This document shows, one piece after another, positions 1-14,029 of a stretch of 64,000 nt of DNA. The position numbers and the translations under genes were made by a program. The stretch comes from Panulirus ornatus (Eukaryota > Arthropoda > Malacostraca > Decapoda > Palinuridae): the NCBI RefSeq assembly GCF_036320965.1, contig NC_092262.1, positions 1,207,911 through 1,271,910 of the forward strand, read 5' to 3'. How positions within the stretch are numbered: position 1 is the stretch's first letter; the number at the start of each line of letters is the position of its first letter. A model generated the notes under the pieces. That model was given only the letters and a program-made list of their open reading frames with translations, was not told the DNA's origin and ran no database searches.

Positions 1-1713
<1,713 letters not shown>

Positions 1714-1748
1714 CTACAAGTCCACGGGGAAAATGAAACACGAAAAGT

Positions 1749-1789
1749 TCCCAAGTGCACTTTCGTGTAATAATCACTTCATAATGGGA
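1749..1789 (-). ncRNA. Degenerate hammerhead-ribozyme-like motif in Penelope end
   Basis: On the minus strand, TCCC is followed by ATTATGA (canonical core CTGATGA, degenerate here), a short stem, then CGAAAGTGCACTTGGGA. GAAA, the very short self-complementary stem III (GTGCAC) and the closing GGGA for stem I are present. Related copies at 30048 and 30221 keep other parts of the core. Minimal-stem-III hammerheads are known from Penelope-like elements; this copy is probably inactive. Confidence 0.5.
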
Positions 1790-1812
1790 GACACAAGAGA
1801 GGAATATTACAG

Positions 1813-2163
1813 TCAATTGATATACATCGAAGAGACAATATAACAAGACAAGAGATAACAATATACAAGACAAGATAAGATAACAATAAAGTTATCTAAT
1901 TTGTACAGACCATCACTAATATTAAGATTATAATTCTTTGTGTATTTAATAACAGAAGATTCAATGATATTTCTCATGGTAATAGAGTTAGAGCTAACAA
2001 CTGAGATGGCGTTACTCCAGTCAATACAATGATCATAGTTTTTAACATGATTAAAGAAGGCATTTGATTCTTGTCCCGTTCTTATACTATATTTATGTTG
2101 CTTACGTCTAACAGAAAGATCCTTACCAGTGTGACCAACATAAAATTTTATCACAGTTTCCAC
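1813..2163 (-). pseudogene. GIY-YIG endonuclease domain of Penelope copy 1
   Basis: Minus-strand reading frame matching the GIY-YIG part of a Penelope polyprotein. The preceding frame supplies IYKVPCGNCDK (the GIY strand). This frame supplies FYVGHTGKDLSVRRKQHKYS (the YIG strand and catalytic Arg region), a downstream His, and IIESSVIK with the metal-binding Glu. It belongs downstream of the RT at 2123-2980 but is in another frame, so a frameshift near 2150 separates them. The last ~30 residues are read into non-coding sequence. Confidence 0.85.
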
Positions 2164-2980
2164 AAGGAACTTTATAGATGCAACAAAGAGAATTTTCTGG
2201 TGAATTCCTGATTAAGATATTCTTTATAGTATTATTGTTGCTAAAGGCAACATTTACATTAAATGGTTTAAGCAACATGGGAAGCAAAGTGAAATTATTA
2301 TGAAAAGGGAGAACTATAAGATTCTTGGTGTCAATGGGAGGTTTTGGCTCAACTCTATAAAATGATTTCTTTGCTAACTTAGGGGATTTATCGATGAAAG
2401 ATCTAGGGTACTTTAACTTAGATGCAATAGAATATATCTTCTCAAACTCATCATCAATAAACTCTGGACTGCAAATACGTAATGCCCTTAGGAACATAGA
2501 TTGAAATGATGATAATTTAACTCTGTCATGTTGAGATGAGTAATAATGGATATATGAGCATACATTGGTAGGTTTTCTGTATATGCTAAACTTAAACTTG
2601 TATTCTTGTCTATGGATCATGCAATCTAAAAATGGTAACATAACATTACTTTCATTTTCTACAGTAAATTTGATGGAAGGTACTAAATTGTTAAGTAAGG
2701 GGAGAGATATTTGTAAATCTTGATTTGTTGGCCAAACACAAAGAACATCATCTACATACCTAAACCAAATTGCATAAGAAGGTAAGATATACTTTAGTAA
2801 TTTTGTTTCAAAAAATTCCATATAAAGATTACTTAGTAGAGGTGAAAGAGGGTTACCCATTGCCATGCCAAATTTTTGAGCATAATAATCTCCATTAAAT
2901 TGAAATACACAGTCTTTTATACACAATTTTATCAGTTCAATGAAATTAGACTTTGAAACAGGTAAATGAATATCATTCAA
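2123..2980 (-). pseudogene. Reverse transcriptase core of Penelope copy 1
   Basis: Minus-strand frame of about 285 aa with RT hallmarks: AMGNPLSPLLSNLYMEFFE (motif B region), FRYVDDVLCVWP with the catalytic YVDD at 2744-2758, PFLDCMIHR and YRKPTNVCSYIHYYSSQHD (fingerprint of Penelope-type RT), and CCIYKVPCGNCDK at the C-terminus entering the nuclease. The catalytic Asp pair is intact. The N-terminal RT part is in another frame further right, so the element is defective. Confidence 0.9.
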
Positions 2981-3178
2981 GACATCAAATAAATATTCTA
3001 AAAGGTCATCAACTGGAACTTTAGTGAAAAGTGAGGAAACATCAAAATTAACTAGTTTTAAATCAAGATTAATATTGCTATGTTTAGCTTGTTGACTAAA
3101 TCTACATTGTTCATGATATTAGAATTTGATACCTTACCTACTAAAGGGCTTAATAAGGAAACTAACCATTTTGATAAT

Positions 3179-3574
3179 TTATGTGAAGGAGGCTACTGAA
3201 CTCACAATAGGTCTTGCTGGAAAATTTTGTTTATGTTTTTTGATAAGTCCATACATATATGGCAATGAAGGGGACAAAGATGACAAATGTTTGATAAGAG
3301 AAATGTTGCATTTCAACAACAACCTCATTTCTTTATTGAATTGAGAATCAACTGCTTCTAAGGGAATTTTACTAAGTTTAGAATATGTTGTGCTATCATT
3401 TAGATCATTTATTTTAGATAAAAAGTTACTTTTGTCTAAAATCACAACAGTGTTAGCCTTGGTATGTTGGTGTTGGTATGGCAATGGATAACACTCTTTC
3501 ATCTGTACTAAGTAATCTTTATATGGATTTTTTTTAAACAAAACTACTAAAGGATATCTTACTTTATAATGCAA
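3179..3574 (-). pseudogene. N-terminal RT region of Penelope copy 1
   Basis: Frame of about 130 aa ending in PYMYGLIKKHKQNFPARPIVS, the motif-1/2 region of Penelope RTs (YGLxKxHK...RPIVS). The upstream part with DKSNFLSKINDLND fits the preceding finger domain. A shift near 3000-3180 separates it from the RT core. Confidence 0.8.
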
Positions 3575-4430
3575 TTTCGTTTAGGTATGTAGATGATGTT
3601 CTTTGTGTTTGGCCAACAAATGAAAATTTACAAATATTTCTCCCCTTACTTAACAGTTTAGTACCTTCCATCAAATTTACTGTAGGAAATGAAAATAATG
3701 GTATGTTACAATTTTTAGATTGCATTATCCATAGACAAGGAAACAAGTTTAAGTTTAGCATATACAGAAAACCCATCAATGTATGCTCATATATCCATTA
3801 TTACTCATCTCAACATGACAAAGTTAAATTATCATCATTTCAATCTATGTTCCAAAGGGCATTAAGTATTTGCAGTCCAGAGTTTATTGATGTTGAGTTT
3901 GAGATGATATATTTTATTGGATCTAAGTTAAAATACCCTAGATCTTTCATTGATAAATCCCTTAAGTTAGCAAAGAAATCATTTTATAGATTTGAGCCCA
4001 AATCTCCCATTGACACAAAGAATCTTTTAGTTCTCCCTTTTAATAATAATTTCACTTTGCTTCCCATGTTGCTTAAATCCTTTAATGTAAATGTTGCCTT
4101 CAGCAACAATAAAACTATAAAGAACATCTTAACAGAAATTCACCAGAAAATTCTCTTGGTTGCATCTATAAAGTTCCTTGTGGAAACTGTGATAAATTCT
4201 GTTGGTCAGACTGGTAAGGATCTTTCTGTTAGACTTAAGCAACAAAAACATAGTATAAGAACGGACAAAATCAAATGACTTGTTTAATTCATGTTAAAAA
4301 CTTTGATTATTGTATTGACTGGAGTAACGCCATTCAGTTGTTAACTCTAACTCTATTACCAAGAGAAATATCAATGAATCTTTATTATTAGATTACACAA
4401 GAATTATAATCTAATTTAGTGATGGTTCTG
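3565..4430 (+). mobile_element. Penelope-like retroelement, copy 2 (truncated, inverted)
   Basis: Plus-strand Penelope fragment starting inside the RT just before YVDD (3586-3597) and running through LDCIIHRQ, YRKPINVCSYIHYYSSQHD and a corrupted GIY-YIG region (GQTGKDLSVRLKQQKHS) to the scaffold gap. The longest frame is 3703-4278. It is head-to-head with copy 1. The cysteine motif before the nuclease and the YIG strand are mutated, so the nuclease is dead. It lacks the N-terminal half of RT. Confidence 0.88.
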
Positions 4431-4530
4431 NNNNNNNNNNNNNNNNNNNNNNNNNNNNNNNNNNNNNNNNNNNNNNNNNNNNNNNNNNNNNNNNNNNNNN
4501 NNNNNNNNNNNNNNNNNNNNNNNNNNNNNN
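4431..4530. other. Scaffold gap (100 N)
   Basis: Exactly 100 N, a conventional gap of unknown length. Penelope copy 2 stops at it on the left; an S repeat head begins on the right. Confidence 0.99.
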
Positions 4531-4645
4531 AATACAATTAGGGGAGGATTTCTGGCCCCCCGCTCCCGTCCCCTCTAGTCGCTTTCTACGACACGCGAGG
4601 AATACGTGGGAAGTATTCTTTCACCCCTATCCCCAGGGATAATAT
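4531..4645 (-). mobile_element. S repeat (putative SINE), head only
   Basis: Minus-strand copy of the recurrent S-repeat head, recognisable by 'gaatacttcccacgtattcc' type sequence and a G-rich block ending in 'ggaaatcctccc'. The tail half is absent; the gap precedes it. Confidence 0.75.
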
Positions 4646-4666
4646 ACATATATATATATACATATA

Positions 4667-5918
4667 TGGTGTGGGAGGCAATATATGGTGTGGGAGGCAA
4701 GTTGTTAGAAGCAGTGAAAAGTTTTTATCGAGGATGTAAGGCATGTGTACGTGTAGGAAGAGAGGAAAGTGATTGGTTCTCAGTGAATGTAGGTTTGCGG
4801 CAGGGGTGTGTGATGTCTCCATGGTTGTTTAATTTGTTTATGGATGGGGTTGTTAGGGAGGTAAATGCAAGAGTCCTGGAAAGAGGGGCAAGTATGAAGT
4901 CTGTTGGGGATGAGAGAGCTTGGGAAGTGAGTCAGTTGTTGTTCGCTGATGATACAGCGCTGGTGGCTGATTCATGTGAGAAACTGCAGAAGCTGGTGAC
5001 TGAGTTTGGTAAAGTGTGTGGAAGAAGAAAGTTAAGAGTAAATGTGAATAAGAGCAAGGTTATTAGGTACAGTAGGGTTGAGGGTCAAGTCAATTGGGAG
5101 GTGAGTTTGAATGGAGAAAAACTGGAGGAAGTGAAGTGTTTTAGATATCTGGGAGTGGATCTGTCAGCGGATGGAACCATGGAAGCGGAAGTGGATCATA
5201 GGGTGGGGGAGGGGGCGAAAATTTTGGGAGCCTTGAAAAATGTGTGGAAGTCGAGAACATTATCTCGGAAAGCAAAAATGGGTATGTTTGAAGGAATAGT
5301 GGTTCCAACAATGTTGTATGGTTGCGAGGCGTGGGCTATGGATAGAGTTGTGCGCAGGAGGATGGATGTGCTGGAAATGAGATGTTTGAGGACAATGTGT
5401 GGTGTGAGGTGGTTTGATCGAGTAAGTAACGTAAGGGTAAGAGAGATGTGTGGAAATAAAAAGAGCGTGGTTGAGAGAGCAGAAGAGGGTGTTTTGAAAT
5501 GGTTTGGGCACATGGAGAGAATGAGTGAGGAAAGATTGACCAAGAGGATATATGTGTCGGAGGCGGAGGGAACGAGGAGAAGAGGGAGACCAAATTGGAG
5601 GTGGAAAGATGGAGTGAAAAAGATTTTGTGTGATCGGGGCCTGAACATGCAGGAGGGTGAAAGGAGGGCAAGGAATAGAGTGAATTGGAGCGATGTGGTA
5701 TACAGGGTTTGACGTGCTGTCAGTGGATTGAATCAAGGCATGTGAAGCGTCTGGGGTAAACCATGGAAAGCTGTGTAGGTATGTATATTTGCGTGTGTGG
5801 ACGTGTGTATGTACATGTGTATGGGGGGGGGGGTTGGGCCATTTCTTTCGTCTGTTTCCTTGCGCTACCTCGCAAACGCGGGAGACAGCGACAAAGTATA
5901 AAAAAAAAAAAAAAAAAA
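4667..5918 (+). mobile_element. LINE-A copy 2, 5'-truncated (short 3' UTR)
   Basis: Plus-strand copy beginning at the [14 protein letters not shown] part of RT. A 19-bp piece (ggtgtgggaggcaatatat) is repeated at the start, showing a slipped or patched 5' junction. The frame is open to the stop at 5710-5712 and contains [14 protein letters not shown], intact [14 protein letters not shown] and the C-terminal WFGHMERM...[10 protein letters not shown] domain. The short 3' UTR ends with the conserved hairpin near 5860-5897, an A-run and TA/CA-rich sequence. About 350 C-terminal residues survive; no endonuclease. Confidence 0.92.
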
Positions 5919-6366
<448 letters not shown>

Positions 6367-6427
6367 TTAAATTTGATCGCCGTTTCCCGCGAAGTTCACT
6401 TTCTGTAGATGATGTGTATGTCTTGGT

Positions 6428-6501
6428 AGGAATGTAGAAGCAGCTGTAGAGGATGTACGCGCCACTGTAGAGGATGCACGTGTCACTGTAGAGGATGCAC
6501 G

Positions 6502-6505
<4 letters not shown>
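6428..6505. repeat. 21-bp short tandem repeat
   Basis: Three to four copies of a 21-bp unit around 'actgtagaggatgcacgtg', ending directly at (TA)n. An ORF read through it has no recognisable product. Confidence 0.8.

Positions 6506-6551
<46 letters not shown>
6506..6551. repeat. (TA)n microsatellite
   Basis: Short TA run joining the 21-bp repeat to a 5'-truncated LINE-A. Confidence 0.95.
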
Positions 6552-7414
<863 letters not shown>

Positions 7415-7419
7415 GTATT

Positions 7420-8655
7420 TACACTGTTCGTTACAGTGGTTTTGTGGCACTGTTGGTTAGAGTGGTGTGCTGGCACTGTTCGTTACAGTGGTGTTGTGGC
7501 ACTGTTAGTTACAATGGTGTTGTGGCACTGTTGGTTACTTTGATGTGGCACTGTTAGTTACAGTATTGTTGTGGCACTGTTGGTTTCAGTGATGATGTGG
7601 CACTGATGGTTACAGTGATGTGCCGGCACTGTTGGTTACAGTGATGTGCCAGCACTCTTAGTTACAGTAGTGTTGTGGCGCTGTTAGTTACAGTGGAGTT
7701 GTGGCTTGTTAGTTATAGTAGTGTTGTGGCACTGTTGGTTACAGTAGTGTTGTGGGACTGTTAATTAGAGTGGTGTTGTGACACCGTTGGTTACAGTGAT
7801 GTTGTGGCACTGTTTTTATAGTGGTTTTGTTGCACTGTTGGTTACAGTGATGTTGTGGCACTGTTGGTTACAGTAGTGTTGTGGCACTGTTGGTTGCTGT
7901 GATGTTGTGGCACTGTTGGTTAGAGTGATGTTGTGGCACTGTTGGTTACAGTGATGTTTTGGCACTATTAGTTAGAGTAGTGTTGTGGCACTGTTGTTTA
8001 CAGTGATGTTGTGGCACTATTGGTTGTAGTGGTGTCGTGGCGCTATTGGTTACAATTGTGTTGTGGCACTGTTAGTTACATTGGTGTTGTGGCACTGTTG
8101 GTTACAGTAATGTTGTGGCGCTGGTAGTTACAGTGGTGTTGTGGCACTGTTGGTTACAGTGGCGCTGTGGCACTGTTGGTTACAGTGGTGTTGTGGCACT
8201 ATTGGTTACAGTGGTGTTGTGACACTGTTGGTTACGGTGGTGTTGTGGGACTCTCGGTCACAGTGATTTTTTGGCACTGTTAGTTACAGGGGTGTTGTGA
8301 CATTGTTGGTTACAATGGTTTTATGGCACTGTTAGTTACAGTGGTGTTGTGGCACAGTTAGTTACAGTAGTGTTGTGGCACTGTTGGTTACAGTGATGTT
8401 GTGGCACTATTAGTTACAGTGGTGTTGTGGCACTGTTGGTTGTAGTGGTGTTGTGGCACTGTTAGTTACAGTGGTGTTGTGGCACTTTTGGTTACAGTGG
8501 TATTGTGGCACTGTTGGTTACAGTGATGTTTTGGCTCTGTTGTTGCAGTGGTGTTTTGGCACTTTTGGTTACAGTTTTGTTGTGGCACTGTTAGTTACAG
8601 TGGTGTTGTGGCACTTTTGGTTACAGTTGTTTTGTGGCACTGTTGGTTACAGCAG
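7420..8655 (+). repeat. 26-bp minisatellite array
   Basis: About 47 diverged tandem copies of a unit of about 26 bp built on 'gtggcactgttggttacagt'. Units differ by point changes and small indels. Repetitive ORFs through it ([15 protein letters not shown]) are translations of the repeat, not genes. Same family as 1-138 on the opposite strand. Confidence 0.95.
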
Positions 8656-9282
8656 CAGCTGATTTCTTTTGCTGGTACACCACTTCAATATTTCAGATAT
8701 TTTTCTGTATTGTCTTTATATTTGTCAAAGGTTGGGAAGTAGAAGTGAACAATCGACCATTTGATACGACGTTACTGGACATAACATTTGTTTCCACTGA
8801 AGTGACTGGAAATAAACATAAGACGAAGACAATAAGAATTTCAGGGAAATCCAGTAAACAGGTCACTTCTGCCCCACTCACACCTGACCTAAGATGGTCT
8901 CTCCCGCCATGTAGGGTCAGGAGTTTCCTTATGTGTTTCAAGGCCAGCATTTATGTACCAGAACATGAGAAGAGAACTTGATATAAGCCTCCGTCTGGAA
9001 CGTCATTATTCCATTTCGCTTCATGGATCCACTTGCTGTCATCAGTCTGCGAGGGATTCGTGAGAAATAGTCTAATGAGGGATTATCATCACGCCTCGGC
9101 CAGAGTGACTTGGGATAAATAAAATGAAACTCTACAAGCAGAATTATTCTCACGCCTGCCTACATCACCACTATGCAGGTGACTGCTGTAAAATGTTTTC
9201 ATTCCGTCAATATATGTTTAGGCATATCTTCTAGTAATAATATTTTGCCCCTCATACTTAGGAAGGATGTATGTTAGCAATC

Positions 9283-9287
<5 letters not shown>
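8656..9287. other. Unassigned single-copy DNA
   Basis: No recognised domain, RNA gene or repeat. Short ORFs (for example 8693-8950 minus) show no family motif. Confidence 0.4.

Positions 9288-9330
<43 letters not shown>
9288..9330. repeat. (GT)n microsatellite
   Basis: Uninterrupted GT dinucleotides, about 20 units. Confidence 0.95.
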
Positions 9331-9331
<1 letters not shown>

Positions 9332-9677
9332 GTGTGTGACCCCTGTTAGCCTCTGAGAGTTAATGTGTCCTCAAGAGTTAACCAGACCCGCCACTTGGAG
9401 GCTAGGTCAGGGGATCGACTTCGGGTCCTCATCATCCCCCCCACACTACCTTCTTCCAGTGCATGGAACACTTGGGTGGAGATACACAACATCCCAATTG
9501 TCCTTATTGGTGTCCTGGTAAAACTGGTCCTCAGGTGAGGCTTGTCACATGTTTTGGGCTGTACGTTGAAGGCACCACACTGTACAGAGGAGTCCCTCTC
9601 TGACAACCCCCCACAACTCTCTACCCTTACGAGCGCTGCCATATGGCCCTGTCACTCCCCCATGGGTGGTGACTGGA

Positions 9678-10400
9678 TCATGAGGAGGTGGTACAACTTG
9701 AGACGAATTCCGTCAATGCAGAAATTATCTCATCTATATCATTAATATGGCCTAGAGCGGCCTGGCGAGCTACGTTGATTACAGACTCTGGCGCCTCCTG
9801 TTGCATTGCGCTGAGTATGTCGTCGTGAGGGAGGTACCCCAAGTCACCCAAGTCTGGTGTTATGGGAGTGAGGGCGCAACTGTTCGTAGTCTTCAAGACG
9901 TGGTACCTGTCGTCTGCCGGCAATTGAGTAAGGTCAGATGGATGGTATGAGGCAAGGCCAAAATCTATCAAGGTGACCTTGAGCGGGAGTGAGAGATCGT
10001 GTAGGATGGTGACCACGATGTTTCCCGTGTGTAGGTCATTGTGGTAGACACCAGTGGCATGTAGCTCTTTGAAATGGAGGCAGACCTGAGGTCCGATGAG
10101 GACTAGGTACTTGTAAGAAAGTTCTCGATCCAGGAGCAGGTCTCCGAGGGTGTCGGAAGCAACGAAGGTTATGAGAAGAGTTGGAGGATCGTCAGAGGTG
10201 GCCAGCAGTCGATGGGCTCCTCCGGCTACAATGACTTTTACCAGAAAATAGGCCTCCAGCTCATACATCACAGGTGCAAAACTGAGAGTCTTTCCGACCT
10301 TAAGTACGGTGTCGGAACCGTCCCATTTCACACGATAAGCCGTTCTGAAAGCGCCTTCTCCAAGAAGTTCCCCAGTTGCAGTAAGATGTTCCACATCCAA
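9678..10400 (-). CDS. Protein-kinase-like single-exon ORF, 240 aa
   Basis: Seen: an uninterrupted minus-strand ORF from ATG at 10400. Residues 14-19 form a glycine-rich loop (GEGAFRTAYRV), Lys34 (VLKVGK) is the likely ATP-anchoring Lys, residues 120-127 are HNDLHTGN (catalytic loop, Asp122 and Asn127 in place), and 146-148 are DFG in TLIDFG. All core catalytic positions of the protein-kinase fold are kept, but only about 90 residues follow DFG, so the C-lobe is much shorter than in typical Ser/Thr kinases (about 250-300 aa for the whole domain). No signal peptide or membrane segment. The HxDLHxxN loop is atypical of eukaryotic HRD kinases. Function and substrate are unknown. It could be a retrocopy, a small lineage-specific kinase or a transferred gene. 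Upstream is an ATT-rich microsatellite and an old LINE-A; no promoter could be called. Confidence 0.7.
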   Translation of the reverse strand: MDVEHLTATGELLGEGAFRTAYRVKWDGSDTVLKVGKTLSFAPVMYELEAYFLVKVIVAGGAHRLLATSDDPPTLLITFVASDTLGDLLLDRELSYKYLVLIGPQVCLHFKELHATGVYHNDLHTGNIVVTILHDLSLPLKVTLIDFGLASYHPSDLTQLPADDRYHVLKTTNSCALTPITPDLGDLGYLPHDDILSAMQQEAPESVINVARQAALGHINDIDEIISALTEFVSSCTTSS

Positions 10401-10423
10401 TCCAACTTATGTAAGTATAAGTT

Positions 10424-10490
10424 GTTGTTATTATTATCATTATTATTATTATTATAATTTTTCATTATTATTATTATTATTATTATAGAA
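10424..10490. repeat. (ATT)n microsatellite
   Basis: Interrupted ATT/TTA triplets just upstream of the kinase-like ORF start on its strand. Confidence 0.9.
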
Positions 10491-10499
10491 ATACTTAGA

Positions 10500-11750
10500 A
10501 ATACAGATGGACTTGTAAGTAGCATTTATGGATCTGGAGAAGGAATTGGATAGAGTGGATACAGATCCTCTGTGGAAGGCAACTTGCCAGAAGAAGTGAA
10601 AAGTTTTTACAAAGGATGTAAGGCATGTGTACAAGTAGGAAGAGAGGAAAGTGATTGCTTCCTAGTGAATGTCTGTTTGCATAAGGGGTGCGTGGGGTCT
10701 CCATGGTAGTTTAATTTGTTTATGGATGGGGTAGTTAGGGAGGTGAATGCAAGAGTTTTGGAGAGAGGGGCAAGTATGCAGTCTGTTGTGGATGAGAGGG
10801 CTTGTGAAGTGAGTAAGTTGTTGTTCGCTGATGATACAGCGCTGGCGGTTGATTCGGGTGAGAAACTGCTGAAGCTGGTGACTGAGTTTGGTAAAGTGTG
10901 TGAAAGAATAAAGCTGAGAGTAAATGTGAATAAGAGCAAGGTTATTAAGTTCAGTGGGGTTGAGGGACAAGTTAATTGGAAGGTAACTTTGAATGGAGAT
11001 AAATGAAGAAAGTGAAGTGTTGTAGATATCTGGGAGTGGACTTGATAGCGGATGGAACGATGGAAGCGGAAGCGAGTCATAGGTTTGGGGAGAGAGCGAA
11101 GGTTCCGGGAGCGCTGAAGAATGTGTATGTTGGAGGGAAAGAATATTATCTCGAAGAGGAAAAATGAGTATGTATGAAGGAATAGTGGTTCCAACGATGT
11201 TCTATGGTTATGAGGCGTGGGCTATAGTTAGGGTTTTGCGGAGAAGGGTGAATGTGTAGGAAATGAGATGTTTGAGGACAATATGTGGTGTAAGGTGGTT
11301 TGATCGAGTATGTAATGAAAGGGTAAGAGAGATGTGTGGTAATAAAAAGAGTATAGTTGAGAGAACAGAAGGTGTATTAAAATGATTTGGTCACACGGAG
11401 AGAATGAGTGAGGAAAGATTGACAAAGAGGATATATGTGTCAAAGTTAAATGGAATGAGAAGTGGGAGACCAAATTGGAGGTGGAAGGATGGAGTGAAAA
11501 AAGATTTTGAGCAGTCATTTTCATATATGGCGGAGTTGCGATGGGAATGGATAAAGGCAGTAAGTATGGATATGTACATGGGTATATACGCATATGTTTG
11601 TATATGTATTTGTTTGTATACGTTGAAATGTATAGGTATGTATATGTGCGTGTGTGGACGTGTATGTATATCTATGTCTATGTGGGTGGGTTGGGCCATT
11701 CTTTCGTGTGTTTCCTTGAGCTAACGCGGAAGACAGCGACTAAGTATAAT
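10500..11750 (+). mobile_element. LINE-A copy 4, old and diverged
   Basis: Plus-strand copy from the RT region (AFMDLEKELDRVD-like) to the 3' tail at about 11745. FADDTALAVDS is readable in the frame 10716-11006, followed by several stops and shifts. The 3' UTR has an internal deletion, and the tail hairpin has lost part of its 5' stem. Much more diverged than the other copies, so an older insertion. Confidence 0.85.
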
Positions 11751-11754
11751 AATA

Positions 11755-11840
11755 TTGTCTTGTGGAGGGAAAGGTGAAGATTTGTAGAGATTTCGGAAAA
11801 GAAGAGTGTTGGGGTGAAGAGAGTGCTGCGTTAGATGAAA
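11755..11840 (+). mobile_element. LINE-A endonuclease-region scrap
   Basis: About 85 bp matching the LINE-A region after the SDH endonuclease motif (tcttgtggagg...aaggtgaagattt), attached directly to the 3' end of copy 4. Confidence 0.65.
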
Positions 11841-14029
11841 CTGGTGAATATGTTATGTACTTCAAAATGTTACAGTAGACTTAAGGAATCTGATGAAACA
11901 TAATGTTGTTCTGATAGATTATTTGTTTATGAGGACTATGTATTGTGTTGAACTTTAATGCTTGTTTAAACCAATGCGTGTCAGTCAGAATCAGTAAAGA
12001 TCATAAGAAATTCAGAAAGGTGATAAAAACATAAATCTTTATTATCATAAATAACAGAACGTTTTCTCCTATGGGGATTTAAAAGAAAAATAAGACAAGA
12101 GAACTAGTTTAAGGCAGGAGTGCTTCATTTTCGTAACAAACTATATGCTATTACGTCCCTTTTCTATCATAAATCTTATGTTCACTTTCAACAAATGTCT
12201 TGTATCTATAATAAAAACTCGGTATAGAGATTTGTTGAATGTTCTCCAGCGAGCCGTTGCATAGGTCTTCGTTAGTGAAGTTCATTTCGTGTAATGGATC
12301 ATGCATTACAAAGTTGTGTCCATCCACACAGGTGCTACACGTCCCGGGTAAAGATATTTCCTAGAAATGGCGTCTATTTAACACGGATATGTCTTCTGTA
12401 GATATTTGGAAAACATTCTTCCGAGGGACAATACCTAACACTTTTGTATTAAAGTTTATCAGTTGTAAGTGATCAAGCATTACAAAGTTGTGTCCACTGC
12501 CACAGGTGCAACTGATCCCGGGTAAAGGTATTTCACTATCTTTGTTTCCTTAACACTTCTAGTTATATATGTTTCATCCTTGATGTGGTCCTTACAATGA
12601 GTATTCATTGTTTGTAATTCTTTTCATCCTTACCATAGCATCCATCAGTTGAAGTGCAGAATACTTAACTGAAACTGACTACTTTATTCTGTTTGAGACA
12701 TAATATGAAAGGTGTTCCCGGACTCCAGCTGTAAGTGGTTATGGTTCACATTTTGGCTTCATGACCTTTAGGTGATAGCCCTTAAATCCAACAACATATA
12801 TACATCCTGTTATACAACTGATGTTACTGTCTGACGTATGTATGGTGCGGCTTGATGACTTTACCTGCTGATGGCTAATATCGACTGTTATCATCTTGCA
12901 AATCTTGTTATTTGTTTGCTTTTCCGTACGGTACAGATTCTGGTTTAACGAACTTTACCTGTTGACAGCTGTAAATTCAGAGATAATAAGACATACTTAC
13001 GTGTTACAGAGGCCGTATGATAAGGGCCCGAGACATGCAAGGACCTGACGAATCTGTAAAGAAAAATGACCTGTTACGCAAGATCAGAGAACGGGCCGTC
13101 CACACTCTAGATGTAGGACGTAAACCTAGAAAATCTAACCACGACAACAAACAATAGGTATGTGAAAAGCTCACTAGTGTGACAACGACAGTAGATAACT
13201 GCTACGAGGAGACCTGCTGGTGACTCTAACAATAACATAACTGTACAGTAAACAGACTTTCTGAGAACGGCCTCTCGAAAGACAAGGGCCCCATGTCAGG
13301 CGGACACCTGCCCATTCTAACAACGATAATTTATCTAATTATTTGTAGTCATATACGAATCCTGACTCCATAACTGTTGATTTGTAGATTGCTTCACATG
13401 GCAGAGATGATCCAGCCATTACACACGACAAAGGTATATTACTGAGCTCCGCCTCGTTCAACTCTGGGCTAACTAGCGAGGTACAAGGAACAGCCCTCAT
13501 GACCACCATTGCCTCACATTGGAACTGGTCACTTGAAAGGCTTCTGACAATTAACTGCCACTGTTGATTGTTTATTGAGCTGTGTTGACGACCTGCCCCC
13601 ACACGCCTTGTATACGTAAGGCTGGTGAACAGTATATGGTCTCCTCTCAACACCGCTCACGAACATTCTTCTATATTTCTTATTTTGTTTATTATAAAAG
13701 GAATACATATAGTAACGGGAGCCTAGCTCAGATTATGACGCCTAAGTCCAGCACCATTGAGAAGGTCTTTATAGATATACAAATACCAGCAAAAGACATA
13801 CAGAAGGAGTGGTCATGTGTGTGTGCAGCAGCCAGACACGCAGTCGCGCACCAACTACCGACGTGTACGGAGCTGTTGTCGTCTTTCAGAGCTAGGCTGT
13901 CGCTATTCCCCCCGGCGTTGTCGCTCCCCTTGTTTTGTTTTGAGTTTCTTTTACAAAGTTATTGTTCATTAATATCTTTTATAAGGTTGTTTTATGCAAA
14001 ATTGATATTTCATTGACGGGTGTCCGCTT
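11841..14029. other. Unassigned DNA with a ~175-bp direct repeat
   Basis: No recognised gene. An imperfect direct duplication is visible: 12236-12362 resembles 12411-12537, with 'cattacaaagttgtgtcca' and 'cccgggtaaag' in both. Frames at 13339-13653 (minus) and 13582-14016 (plus) overlap each other and show no known motif. Confidence 0.5.

Noticed and set aside
5196..5648. Recurrent 150-aa antisense ORF ([15 protein letters not shown]...) present about ten times
   Set aside because: It is the reverse strand of the LINE-A C-terminal coding region. Its recurrence follows from shared ancestry, and the sense strand has the RT-family motifs.
7420..8655. CRISPR array possibility
   Set aside because: Repeats are contiguous with no unique spacers and no cas genes, and the context is eukaryotic.
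8453..8662. ORFs with [14 protein letters not shown] repeats
   Set aside because: Translation of the 26-bp minisatellite.
9346..9642. 98-aa minus-strand ORF next to the kinase-like gene
   Set aside because: No recognisable motif, and it starts in GT-repeat-adjacent sequence. I saw no support for it.
10212..10457. Plus-strand ORF over the kinase-like gene
   Set aside because: Shadow of the minus-strand frame; it ends in Leu repeats from the microsatellite.
13582..14016. 144-aa ORF, considered as a host gene or LTR fragment
   Set aside because: No motif, primer-binding site or terminal repeat found; left as unassigned DNA.
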